From assembly GCA_905209435.1 (NCBI GenBank), contig CAJLTE010000058.1, positions 1 through 20,928 of the forward strand: a DNA stretch of 20,928 nucleotides, in the 5' to 3' direction. Under the pieces are notes generated by a model that was given only the letters and a program-made list of their open reading frames with translations, did no database searches and was not told the DNA's origin. This DNA is from an uncultured Blautia sp. GTDB lineage: Bacteria > Bacillota_A > Clostridia > Lachnospirales > Lachnospiraceae. Within the stretch, counting starts at the first letter, position 1. Each line of letters starts with the position of its first letter. Below, in pieces: positions 14,530 through 20,928 of the stretch. Position numbers and translations under genes: made by a program.

Positions 14530-16767
14530 ATGAACGACATTTACAGTACATTAAATCCCCCGCAGCAGGAAGCTGTCTACCACACAGACGGTCCACTGCT
14601 GATCCTGGCGGGAGCGGGTTCGGGAAAGACGCGGGTACTGACCCACCGTATTGCTTACCTGATAGATGAAAAAGGTGTAAATCCCTGGAATATCCTGGCC
14701 ATCACTTTCACAAACAAAGCAGCCAGTGAGATGAGAGAACGAGTAGATAAGATCGTAGGGTTCGGTTCAGAGAGCATCTGGGTATCTACATTCCATTCCA
14801 CCTGCGTGAGAATCCTGCGCAGGCATATCGACCGTTTGGGGTTCGATACCAGATTTGCTATCTATGATACAGAAGATCAGAAAACTCTGATGAAAGAAAT
14901 TTGCAGAAAACTGAATATTGATACCAAGGTATATAAAGAACGTTCCCTGCTTGCACAGATTTCTCATGCAAAAGACGAGCTGATCACACCGGATGAGATG
15001 GAACTGAATGCAGGTGGTGATTTTAATAAGAAGAAAGTCGCAGCAGTATACCGTGAATACCAGGCATCTTTGCGAAAAAACAATGCACTGGATTTCGACG
15101 ATCTGATCGTAAAGACAGTAGAACTGTTTCAGAACTGCGGAGATGTTCTTGAGAACTATCAGGAACGTTTTAAATATATTATGGTAGACGAGTATCAGGA
15201 CACCAACACTGCACAGTTCAAATTCGTAAGCTTGCTGGCTTCCAAGTATGAAAATCTCTGTGTAGTAGGTGATGATGACCAGTCTATTTACAAGTTCCGT
15301 GGTGCAAACATCGGAAACATTCTTGGATTCGAGCATGTTTTCCCGGACGCAAAGGTAATCCGTCTGGAACAGAATTATCGTTCCACCAAGAATATCCTGA
15401 GCGCAGCCAACGAAGTGATCGCGAACAATGCTTCTCGTAAATCTAAGACACTCTGGACAGAGAACCCGGAGGGTGACCTGATCCATTTCCGTCAGTTTAT
15501 GAACGGATACGAAGAAGCAGAATATGTAGTAGGTGAGATTTCCAGAGCACACAGAGAGAACGGCGCGAAGTACAAAGACTGTGCAGTTCTGTACAGGACC
15601 AATGCCCAGTCCCGACTCTTTGAAGAGAAGTGCCTGCTTGCAAACATCCCGTATAAGATCGTAGGCGGCGTAAACTTCTATGCACGTAAAGAAATCAAAG
15701 ACCTGTTATGCTATCTGAAAACAATCGATAACTCCAGAGATGACCTGGCAGTCCGCCGTATCATCAATGTGCCGAAGCGTGGAATCGGAGCTACAACCCT
15801 TGGCAGGATCCAGGATTATGCAGACCAGATGAGTGTCAGCTTCTACGATGCACTGCGTGTGGCAGAGGAGGTTCCATCTATCGGAAGAAGCCTTTCCAAG
15901 ATTGACGGCTTTGTAACCTTTATCCAGAGTTTAAAGAGCAAAGCAGAATCCTACACAGTCCGTGAACTTCTGGAAGAGGTGATCGAACTAACAGGATATG
16001 TGGCAGAGCTGAAAGCGGAAGATACAGAAGAATCACAAGCAAGGATCGAGAATATCGATGAACTTATTTCCAAGACCGAGTCTTATCAGGAAGCCATGGA
16101 AGAACAGGGACAGCCTGCCACACTTTCCGGATTCCTGGAAGAGATTGCGCTGATCGCAGATATTGACAGCGTTGACCCGGATCAGGATTATGTGCTTCTC
16201 ATGACCTTACATAGCGCCAAAGGTCTGGAATTCCCGAGAGTTTTCCTGGTTGGAATGGAAGACGGAATCTTCCCGTCCTATATGTCCATCGTATCAGACG
16301 ACAGATCTGATCTGGAAGAAGAACGCCGTCTTTGCTATGTGGGAATCACAAGAGCCATGGAAGACCTGACTCTGACAAGTGCCAGACAGCGAATGATCCG
16401 GGGCGATGTGCAGTACAACAAAGTTTCCAGATTTGTCCGCGAAATTCCGCGTGAGCTTGTGGATATGGGACAGACGGCAACATCAGAAAAGAAGAAACAG
16501 ATCGTAGACATGATCCAGGCAGACAGCAGCCTTGCCAAGATGAAAATGGCACTGGCATCAAAGCCATTCAAGCCAAGAGAATTCAAAGTTACAAAGGCGG
16601 CGTCTTTAGATTATGAAGTAGGAGATACCGTACGTCACATTAAATTCGGCGTGGGAATCGTCAAAGATATTGTAGACGGTGGAAGAGATTATGAAGTAAC
16701 TGTTGATTTTGACAAAGTGGGAGTCAAGAAAATGTTCGCAGGTTTTGCGAAACTGAAGAAACTGTAG
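14530..16767 (+). CDS. pcrA: ATP-dependent DNA helicase PcrA/UvrD (superfamily 1A)
   Basis: The 745-residue 3'-5' DNA helicase is used in repair and in removing obstacles such as RecA or stalled complexes. Motifs appear in the right order: Q-motif region LNPPQQEAV, Walker A GAGSGKT with K33, ITFTNKAASEMRERV, Walker B DEYQD (220-224), VVGDDDQSIYKFRGA, RLEQNYRS, TLHSAKGLEFPRVF and RRLCYVGITRAMEDL. The length is close to B. subtilis PcrA (739). The C-terminal GDTVRHIKFGVGIV segment (about residues 697-745) is the Tudor-like RNA-polymerase-binding domain that marks PcrA. Ribosome site AGGAGAG lies 5-9 nt before the ATG. No ligA follows as it does in Bacillus; a cytosine permease gene comes 25 bp later with no terminator between. 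Confidence 0.95.
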   Translation: MNDIYSTLNPPQQEAVYHTDGPLLILAGAGSGKTRVLTHRIAYLIDEKGVNPWNILAITFTNKAASEMRERVDKIVGFGSESIWVSTFHSTCVRILRRHIDRLGFDTRFAIYDTEDQKTLMKEICRKLNIDTKVYKERSLLAQISHAKDELITPDEMELNAGGDFNKKKVAAVYREYQASLRKNNALDFDDLIVKTVELFQNCGDVLENYQERFKYIMVDEYQDTNTAQFKFVSLLASKYENLCVVGDDDQSIYKFRGANIGNILGFEHVFPDAKVIRLEQNYRSTKNILSAANEVIANNASRKSKTLWTENPEGDLIHFRQFMNGYEEAEYVVGEISRAHRENGAKYKDCAVLYRTNAQSRLFEEKCLLANIPYKIVGGVNFYARKEIKDLLCYLKTIDNSRDDLAVRRIINVPKRGIGATTLGRIQDYADQMSVSFYDALRVAEEVPSIGRSLSKIDGFVTFIQSLKSKAESYTVRELLEEVIELTGYVAELKAEDTEESQARIENIDELISKTESYQEAMEEQGQPATLSGFLEEIALIADIDSVDPDQDYVLLMTLHSAKGLEFPRVFLVGMEDGIFPSYMSIVSDDRSDLEEERRLCYVGITRAMEDLTLTSARQRMIRGDVQYNKVSRFVREIPRELVDMGQTATSEKKKQIVDMIQADSSLAKMKMALASKPFKPREFKVTKAASLDYEVGDTVRHIKFGVGIVKDIVDGGRDYEVTVDFDKVGVKKMFAGFAKLKKL

Positions 16768-16792
16768 ACTACCCCAGGAAGAGGAAAAAATT

Positions 16793-18025
16793 ATGAGTAA
16801 AAACACAAAAGACGCAGTTGAAGATAAGGATTATTCCCTTGAGAGCGTACCAGCCACAGCCAGAAAAGGCTTCTGGCCAATGTTCTTTATCATGCTTGGT
16901 TTCACATTCTTTTCAGCCAGCATGAGTGTCGGTGCGAAACTGGGAATCGGACTGAACCTGCAGGGATTTATCTGGGCAGTTCTGATCGGAAGTATCGTGC
17001 TGGGTGCTTACACAGGTGTGCTTGGTTACATTGGAAGCCACACAGGCATGTCGCTGGACTTGCTTGCACAGCATTCTTTCGGTAAAAAAGGTTCTTATCT
17101 GCCATCCGCACTGATCAGCTTCACACAGATCGGATGGTTCGGTGTAGGCGCAGCTATGTTCGCCATTCCGGCAGCAGAAGTGCTCCATATATCACCGGTA
17201 GTCCTGGTAGTGATCGCGGGTGTGTGCATGACACTTTCAGCATACCGTGGAATCGAAGGACTTGAGATCGTCAGCTATATTTCCGTACCACTGATTGCAA
17301 TCCTTGGCATCTATTCCATGAGCCTTGCAATCGGACAGGGCGGCGGTCTGGAAGCAGTATTTGCCAAGAGTCAGGGAACACTGACTATCGCAGGCGGAGC
17401 AGGACTGGTAATCGGTTCCTTTGTCAGCGGCGGAACCGCAACACCAAACTTTACCCGTTATGCAAAAACAAACAAGATTGCAATTGTCACAACAGTAATC
17501 GCATTTTTCCTTGGAAATGCCCTGATGTTCGCATTCGGTGCAACTGGTGGAGCTTTTACAGGAAAGGATGATATCTTCTACGTTATGATCGCACAGGGCC
17601 TGACAGTTCCTGCACTGATCGCACTGGGAGCAAACATCTGGACAACCAATGATAATGCACTTTACACATCCGGACTTGGACTTTCCAATATCACAAAAGT
17701 CCGCAAGAAACCAATGGTAGTTATCGCAGGTGTGATCGGAACCGTGCTTTCTATCTGGCTTTACAATAATTTCGTAGGATGGCTCAACTTCCTGAACGCA
17801 GCACTCCCACCGGTAGGTGCGCTGATTTCCCTGGACTTCTTCCTCCACAAATCCGATTATGAGTCAGGTGCAGAAGCAAAGAAAGAAGTAAGGTGGGGCT
17901 CCGTCATCGGCGTAATCTGCGGTGCACTCGCAGGAAACCTGATCCCTGGAGGAATCGCTTCTATCAATGCTATGGTTGTAGCAGTCATTTGCTATTTCGT
18001 AATCGGAGCAGTTACAAAGGACTGA
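16793..18025 (+). CDS. codB: Cytosine permease, CodB-like (NCS1 family)
   Basis: This 410-residue integral membrane protein has about twelve hydrophobic segments. It has the N-terminal NCS1 hallmarks DYSLESVPATARKGFWPMFF, GFTFFSASMSVGAKLG and later SGGTATPNFTRYA and NIWTTNDNALYTSGLG, as in E. coli CodB (419 residues). It should import cytosine, or a related nucleobase such as a purine, with a cation or proton. AGGAAGAGG (16776-16784) is 8 nt before the ATG. No cytosine deaminase gene (codA) is adjacent. The 25-bp gap from the helicase suggests co-transcription, an unusual pairing. Substrate specificity within NCS1 is hard to assign by eye. Confidence 0.88.
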   Translation: MSKNTKDAVEDKDYSLESVPATARKGFWPMFFIMLGFTFFSASMSVGAKLGIGLNLQGFIWAVLIGSIVLGAYTGVLGYIGSHTGMSLDLLAQHSFGKKGSYLPSALISFTQIGWFGVGAAMFAIPAAEVLHISPVVLVVIAGVCMTLSAYRGIEGLEIVSYISVPLIAILGIYSMSLAIGQGGGLEAVFAKSQGTLTIAGGAGLVIGSFVSGGTATPNFTRYAKTNKIAIVTTVIAFFLGNALMFAFGATGGAFTGKDDIFYVMIAQGLTVPALIALGANIWTTNDNALYTSGLGLSNITKVRKKPMVVIAGVIGTVLSIWLYNNFVGWLNFLNAALPPVGALISLDFFLHKSDYESGAEAKKEVRWGSVIGVICGALAGNLIPGGIASINAMVVAVICYFVIGAVTKD

Positions 18026-18120
18026 TATAGCTTAAAAATTTACTTGTTGCTCCTTTCATAGCAGCAATAATTTGTTATTGTTTACTTTAGAATCAGTAAC
18101 ATAATATAATTTTTCATTCT

Positions 18121-18171
18121 GAAGAGCCATGCAAAGAAGTGATTATGACTTCCTGCATGGCTCTTCCTTTT
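18121..18171 (+). terminator. Strong terminator between codB and the convergent HAD gene
   Basis: A perfect 13-bp stem (GAAGAGCCATGCA, 18121-18133, with TGCATGGCTCTTC, 18154-18166) is extended by inner GAAGT/ACTTC pairing and is followed by CTTTTG. The HAD gene ends at 18180 on the other strand, so the same hairpin probably stops both transcripts, although the minus-side T-run is poor. A weaker 8-bp hairpin (18044-18051 with 18060-18067) precedes it. Confidence 0.82.
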
Positions 18172-18179
18172 GATTGAGA

Positions 18180-18863
18180 TTAAATTTTTGATAAAAGTTC
18201 CGGAAGTTTTCTGAGGCTGTCAAATTCATAATCAGGAATAATGTCAACTGCTTTGTCATGACTAGGATTAAACCAGATCGTACGGATTCCGGCATTGATT
18301 CCGCCTTGTATATCGGAAGTCAGACTGTCACCGATGATAACCGAAGTTTTTTTATGAAAATCTGGTATTTTTGAGAAACAGCAGTCAAAGTATTCGATAC
18401 TGGGTTTATTATATCCAAGCTCTTCTGAAATAAAAATATTCTCAAAATATCTGGAAATTCCGGCACTTTTCAATCTGCCTTTCTGTACACTCAATGTACC
18501 ATTTGTAACCAGAAACAGACGATATTTGCTATAAAGCGTTTTCAGTAATTCCTCTGCACCATCCATGAAATAATGTCCATATGCAAGCAGGGTTTCATAC
18601 ATGAGAGCTGCTTCCTCAGCCGAAGCATTTGTTTCAAGTTCGTTAAAAAGTATCTGAAACCTGCGCAGTTTCACCTGATCTCTGGAAATCTTTCCCTGTT
18701 CCAGCAGTTTCCATTGCATCTGATTTAGTTCACTGTAGCGTTTCAAAACAGCTTCTTTTGGATCAATATTAAAATGTTTCAGAGTCTTACTGATTGCAAT
18801 TCTTTCCGCCTGATTAAAATCAAGAAGCGTATTATCAAGATCAAATAAAAGTGTATTTACCAT
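18180..18863 (-). CDS. HAD-family phosphatase, YjjG/YfnB-like pyrimidine 5'-nucleotidase
   Basis: This 227-residue cytosolic HAD hydrolase is complete, with motif I FDLDNTL (D8, D10), motif II VTNG (T120), motif III K153 in GYNKPS and motif IV IIGDSLTSDIQGG (D179, D184). The helical C1 cap (about residues 17-100, with QWKLLEQGKISRD) and the strings ISRYFENIFISEELG and TIWFNP are those of the YjjG type, which dephosphorylates UMP, dUMP, TMP and non-canonical pyrimidine nucleotides. It faces the codB gene tail to tail; both touch pyrimidine metabolism, though they are separate transcripts. Ribosome site GAAAGG (minus strand) lies about 11 nt upstream of the ATG. Substrate range is inferred from family. 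Confidence 0.85.
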   Translation of the reverse strand: MVNTLLFDLDNTLLDFNQAERIAISKTLKHFNIDPKEAVLKRYSELNQMQWKLLEQGKISRDQVKLRRFQILFNELETNASAEEAALMYETLLAYGHYFMDGAEELLKTLYSKYRLFLVTNGTLSVQKGRLKSAGISRYFENIFISEELGYNKPSIEYFDCCFSKIPDFHKKTSVIIGDSLTSDIQGGINAGIRTIWFNPSHDKAVDIIPDYEFDSLRKLPELLSKI

Positions 18864-18885
18864 AAATATTGTGCCTTTCTTATAA

Positions 18886-18913
18886 ATTATATAAAGATTT
18901 CATTGTCTGTAAA
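18886..18913 (-). promoter_or_regulatory. Sigma-A promoter of the HAD phosphatase gene
   Basis: On the minus strand TTTACA (18908-18913) and TATAAT (18886-18891) are 16 bp apart, 23 bp upstream of the start codon. The hexamers are identical to those of the DUF1836 promoter. Confidence 0.7.
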
Positions 18914-19034
18914 GTGCAGAGTATTTTCCTGCAAGTTTTCTCTTTCAATTGAGAATATTCACATGACTATTATAAGGAAAGACATCTCAAAAGTATAGAA
19001 GTAAATCAGAAAAGAAAATAAATTCATATATTTA

Positions 19035-19063
19035 TGGTAAAATCACATAGAAGGTGGTATAAT
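19035..19063 (+). promoter_or_regulatory. Two extended -10 elements upstream of the small membrane protein gene
   Basis: TGGTATAAT (19055-19063) is a perfect extended -10, and TGGTAAAAT (19035-19043) is a second with one mismatch. Neither has a convincing -35 at 17 bp. Initiation from the first would leave a leader of about 88 nt before the ATG at 19158. Between the HAD gene and this site (18864-19034) I see only AT-rich sequence and the divergent promoter. Confidence 0.55.
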
Positions 19064-19157
19064 AATCCCATTAAACAGCAGACGGCAAAAGTGTTAACAG
19101 CTATTCTATCTATAACGGTAGCGTCAGCTGGCAGACTATTGAGAGGATGGTGCGACT

Positions 19158-19379
19158 ATGAACATTAAAATTGAAGAATTATTAGCAGCATTAAACAAAA
19201 AAGAAGAAGAGAAAGAAAAAAATACAGTCCTCTGGGTACTGGCAATCATTGGCGCAGTTGCAGCAGTAGCAGGTATCGCATTTGCTGTATATCACTTCTT
19301 TGCACCAGATTATCTGGAAGATTTCGAAGAGGATTTTGACGACGACTTCGATGACTATTTCGAAGACGAAGAGGAATAA
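19158..19379 (+). CDS. Small single-pass membrane protein with acidic tail (unknown function)
   Basis: I do not recognise a family for this 73-residue protein. It has a short amphipathic N-terminus (NIKIEELLAALNKKEEE), one transmembrane helix (about 23-46, Ala/Ile/Val-rich, no charges) and a tail (51-73) in which 16 of 23 residues are Asp or Glu. Phenylalanines at 56, 60, 64 and 68 recur every four residues within the acidic run. The lysine-rich N-side and acidic C-side suggest N-in, C-out topology. The gene is supported by a ribosome site (GAGAGGA, 19141-19147), an extended -10 and its own terminator. It stands alone between the HAD gene and the rRNA methyltransferase. No function is assigned. 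Confidence 0.8.
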   Translation: MNIKIEELLAALNKKEEEKEKNTVLWVLAIIGAVAAVAGIAFAVYHFFAPDYLEDFEEDFDDDFDDYFEDEEE

Positions 19380-19447
19380 TTACCTGTTTGCAGTAAGCAG
19401 ACGCGGAGATTTTATCCGTATGTAAAGTGTAATTATGAAAAAGAACA

Positions 19448-19479
19448 AATAGCTCCGGCTTATCCCCGGGGCTATTTTT
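19448..19479 (+). terminator. Rho-independent terminator after the small membrane protein gene
   Basis: AATAGCTCCGG (19448-19458) and CCGGGGCTATT (19466-19476) form an 11-bp stem with one G-U pair, a 7-nt loop and a run of five T residues (19475-19479). It ends the short transcript before the methyltransferase gene. Confidence 0.85.
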
Positions 19480-19547
19480 GCGAGAGTAATTTGCATGGTA
19501 CGCTACGTATCAGATTTGTGAAGATAGAGAATAATACAGGAGGATAT

Positions 19548-20915
19548 ATGAAAAAAGGCGAAATTTACGAAGGAGTAATTGAAAAAGTAGATTTTCCAAA
19601 TAAAGGAATTGTAATGGTAGATGACCAGAAAGTTATAGTAAAGAATGGTATGCCGGGCCAGAAAGTGCGTTTTATGATCAATAAGAAACGTTCTGGTCGT
19701 GCAGAGGGACGCCTGCTGGAAGTTCTGGAGAAATCCCCGCTTGAGACAAGAGAACCGGTCTGCAGCATTTTCCCGGAATGCGGCGGATGTATGTACCAGA
19801 CAATGTCCTATGAGAACCAGCTGGCAATGAAAGAACGCCAGGTCCGTGACCTGCTTGAAGGTGCATTAAACGGCGAGGACTATCAGTGGGAAGGTATCCA
19901 CGGAAGTCCGATTGAATTCAGATATCGCAACAAAATGGAGTTTTCCTTTGGTGATGCATACAAAGATGGACCGCTCACACTTGGACTGCATAAAAAAGGC
20001 AGCACTTATGATGTACTTACTGCAAATGACTGCAAACTTGTACATGAAGATATGACAAAGATTCTGACATGTGTACACGAATTTTTTCTGAAACGAAATA
20101 TTTCCTATTATAAAAAGATGCAGCATACAGGCTATCTGCGTCATCTGCTTCTGCGCCGCGGCGTGACAAGCGGAGAAATTCTGGTACATGTGATTACAAC
20201 AAGTCAGGAAGAACATGATCTGGAACCATTGAAAGAAGAACTCCTCGCACTTTCGCTGGAAGGAAAAATCGTTGGAATTATGCACATTATCAACGATTCT
20301 CTTTCAGATGTGGTACAAAGTGATGAGACGCGTATCCTGTACGGACAGGATTTCTTCTATGAAACTCTTTTAGGATTGCGCTTTAAAATTAGTACTTTTT
20401 CATTCTTTCAGCCCAATTCACTGGCAGCTGAGGTGCTCTATTCTGTAGTGCGCCAGTATATTGGAGACACCAAAGATAAAGTAGTCTTTGACCTCTACAG
20501 CGGAACCGGAACTATCGCTCAGCTTGCAGCATCTGTAGCAGATGAAGTGATTGGAGTAGAGATCGTGGAAGAAGCAGTGGAAGCGGCCAGAGAGAATGCT
20601 GCTCTTAATAATCTTGACAACTGTAAATTTATTGCCGGAGATGTCCTTAAAGTTCTTGATGATCTTACAGAAAAACCAGATGTGATCATTCTTGATCCGC
20701 CAAGAGACGGTATTCATCCAAAGGCACTGCCAAAGATTCTTTCTTACGGAGTAGATCATATTGTCTATATTTCCTGCAAAGCAACCAGCCTTGCAAGAGA
20801 TCTTCCGGCATTCCTTGCTGCAGGCTACGAACTCGAAAAGGCCTGTAGCGTTGACCAATTTTGCGAAACTGTTCATGTGGAGACAGTGGTGGGACTACAA
20901 AGGAAAGATACCTAG
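19548..20915 (+). CDS. rlmD: 23S rRNA (uracil-5-)-methyltransferase, RlmD/RlmCD type (TrmA family)
   Basis: The 455-residue enzyme transfers a methyl group from S-adenosylmethionine to C5 of uridine in 23S rRNA (U1939, and in Gram-positive RlmCD also U747). An N-terminal TRAM domain (residues 1-60, KGEIYEGVIEKV) precedes an iron-sulfur site with C72, C78 and C81 (CSIFPECGGC) and C162. The SAM motif is FDLYSGTGTIAQLAA, followed by ILDPPRDGIHP; the catalytic cysteine is C410 in YISCKATSLARDL, and FCETVHVETV closes the family signature. I chose ATG 19548 because AGGAGG lies at 19538-19543; the in-frame ATG at 19491 adds 19 residues without similarity to the family and no ribosome site. It probably has its own promoter in 19480-19537, which I could not define. 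Intact, ending 13 bp before the window edge. Confidence 0.93.
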   Translation: MKKGEIYEGVIEKVDFPNKGIVMVDDQKVIVKNGMPGQKVRFMINKKRSGRAEGRLLEVLEKSPLETREPVCSIFPECGGCMYQTMSYENQLAMKERQVRDLLEGALNGEDYQWEGIHGSPIEFRYRNKMEFSFGDAYKDGPLTLGLHKKGSTYDVLTANDCKLVHEDMTKILTCVHEFFLKRNISYYKKMQHTGYLRHLLLRRGVTSGEILVHVITTSQEEHDLEPLKEELLALSLEGKIVGIMHIINDSLSDVVQSDETRILYGQDFFYETLLGLRFKISTFSFFQPNSLAAEVLYSVVRQYIGDTKDKVVFDLYSGTGTIAQLAASVADEVIGVEIVEEAVEAARENAALNNLDNCKFIAGDVLKVLDDLTEKPDVIILDPPRDGIHPKALPKILSYGVDHIVYISCKATSLARDLPAFLAAGYELEKACSVDQFCETVHVETVVGLQRKDT

Positions 20916-20928
20916 AAATCCTTGAATT

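Noticed and set aside
17237..17848. 203-residue minus-strand open frame inside codB
   Set aside because: Its translation is full of Cys and His, as expected from the reverse complement of membrane-protein codons; no start context and no family.
1..20928. CRISPR array, insertion sequence, prophage, toxin-antitoxin or defence genes
   Set aside because: No regularly spaced direct repeats, transposase or integrase motifs, terminal inverted repeats, or defence domains were seen; gene content and codon style look uniform.

Overview
The window looks like chromosome from a low-to-mid GC Gram-positive gut anaerobe, most likely Lachnospiraceae (Blautia/Ruminococcus/Dorea-like). The grounds are Firmicutes-style Shine-Dalgarno sites, CUT1 sugar ABC genes with a YesM/YesN-type two-component system, a DUF1836 protein and a RlmCD-type rRNA methyltransferase. 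The genus is an inference from gene content. I see no transposon, phage gene, CRISPR array, rRNA or tRNA.

Region A (1-3274): the last codons of an ABC sugar permease, a large stem-loop, a DUF624/YesL-type membrane protein and an intracellular GH36 alpha-galactosidase, closed by a strong terminator. This is the 3' end of a galactoside-use operon whose transporter lies mostly outside the window.

Region B (3403-11510): a second sugar locus. A sensor histidine kinase and an AraC-type response regulator (true start probably TTG at 5287) precede a solute-binding protein, two permeases and a GH31 glycosidase of the alpha-xylosidase type. A 14-bp direct repeat and an extended -10 lie between the regulator and the transport operon, consistent with activation by this regulator. 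No ATPase is encoded, so a shared one elsewhere is implied. A terminator-like hairpin then separates a GH127 beta-L-arabinofuranosidase (11572-13524). None of the three glycosidases has a signal peptide, so they should act on imported oligosaccharides. GH31 plus GH127 suggests plant oligosaccharides carrying alpha-xylose and beta-L-arabinofuranose; this is a hypothesis.

Region C (13525-20928): housekeeping genes. A minus-strand DUF1836 regulator and a plus-strand PcrA/UvrD helicase diverge from a 252-bp region holding two good sigma-A promoters, a perfect 9-bp inverted repeat and a degenerate LexA-like box in the helicase promoter. A CodB-type cytosine permease follows PcrA by 25 bp and converges on a YjjG-like HAD pyrimidine nucleotidase across a 13-bp terminator stem. 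Last come a 73-residue membrane protein with a phenylalanine-spaced acidic tail and an intact RlmD/RlmCD-type 23S rRNA methyltransferase.

Most of the window is recognisable carbohydrate-use and core biology. I did not find a clearly new defence or mobile system. The least explained items are the stem-loops downstream of both permease genes, the SBP without a lipobox, the DUF1836/PcrA promoter region and the small acidic membrane protein.
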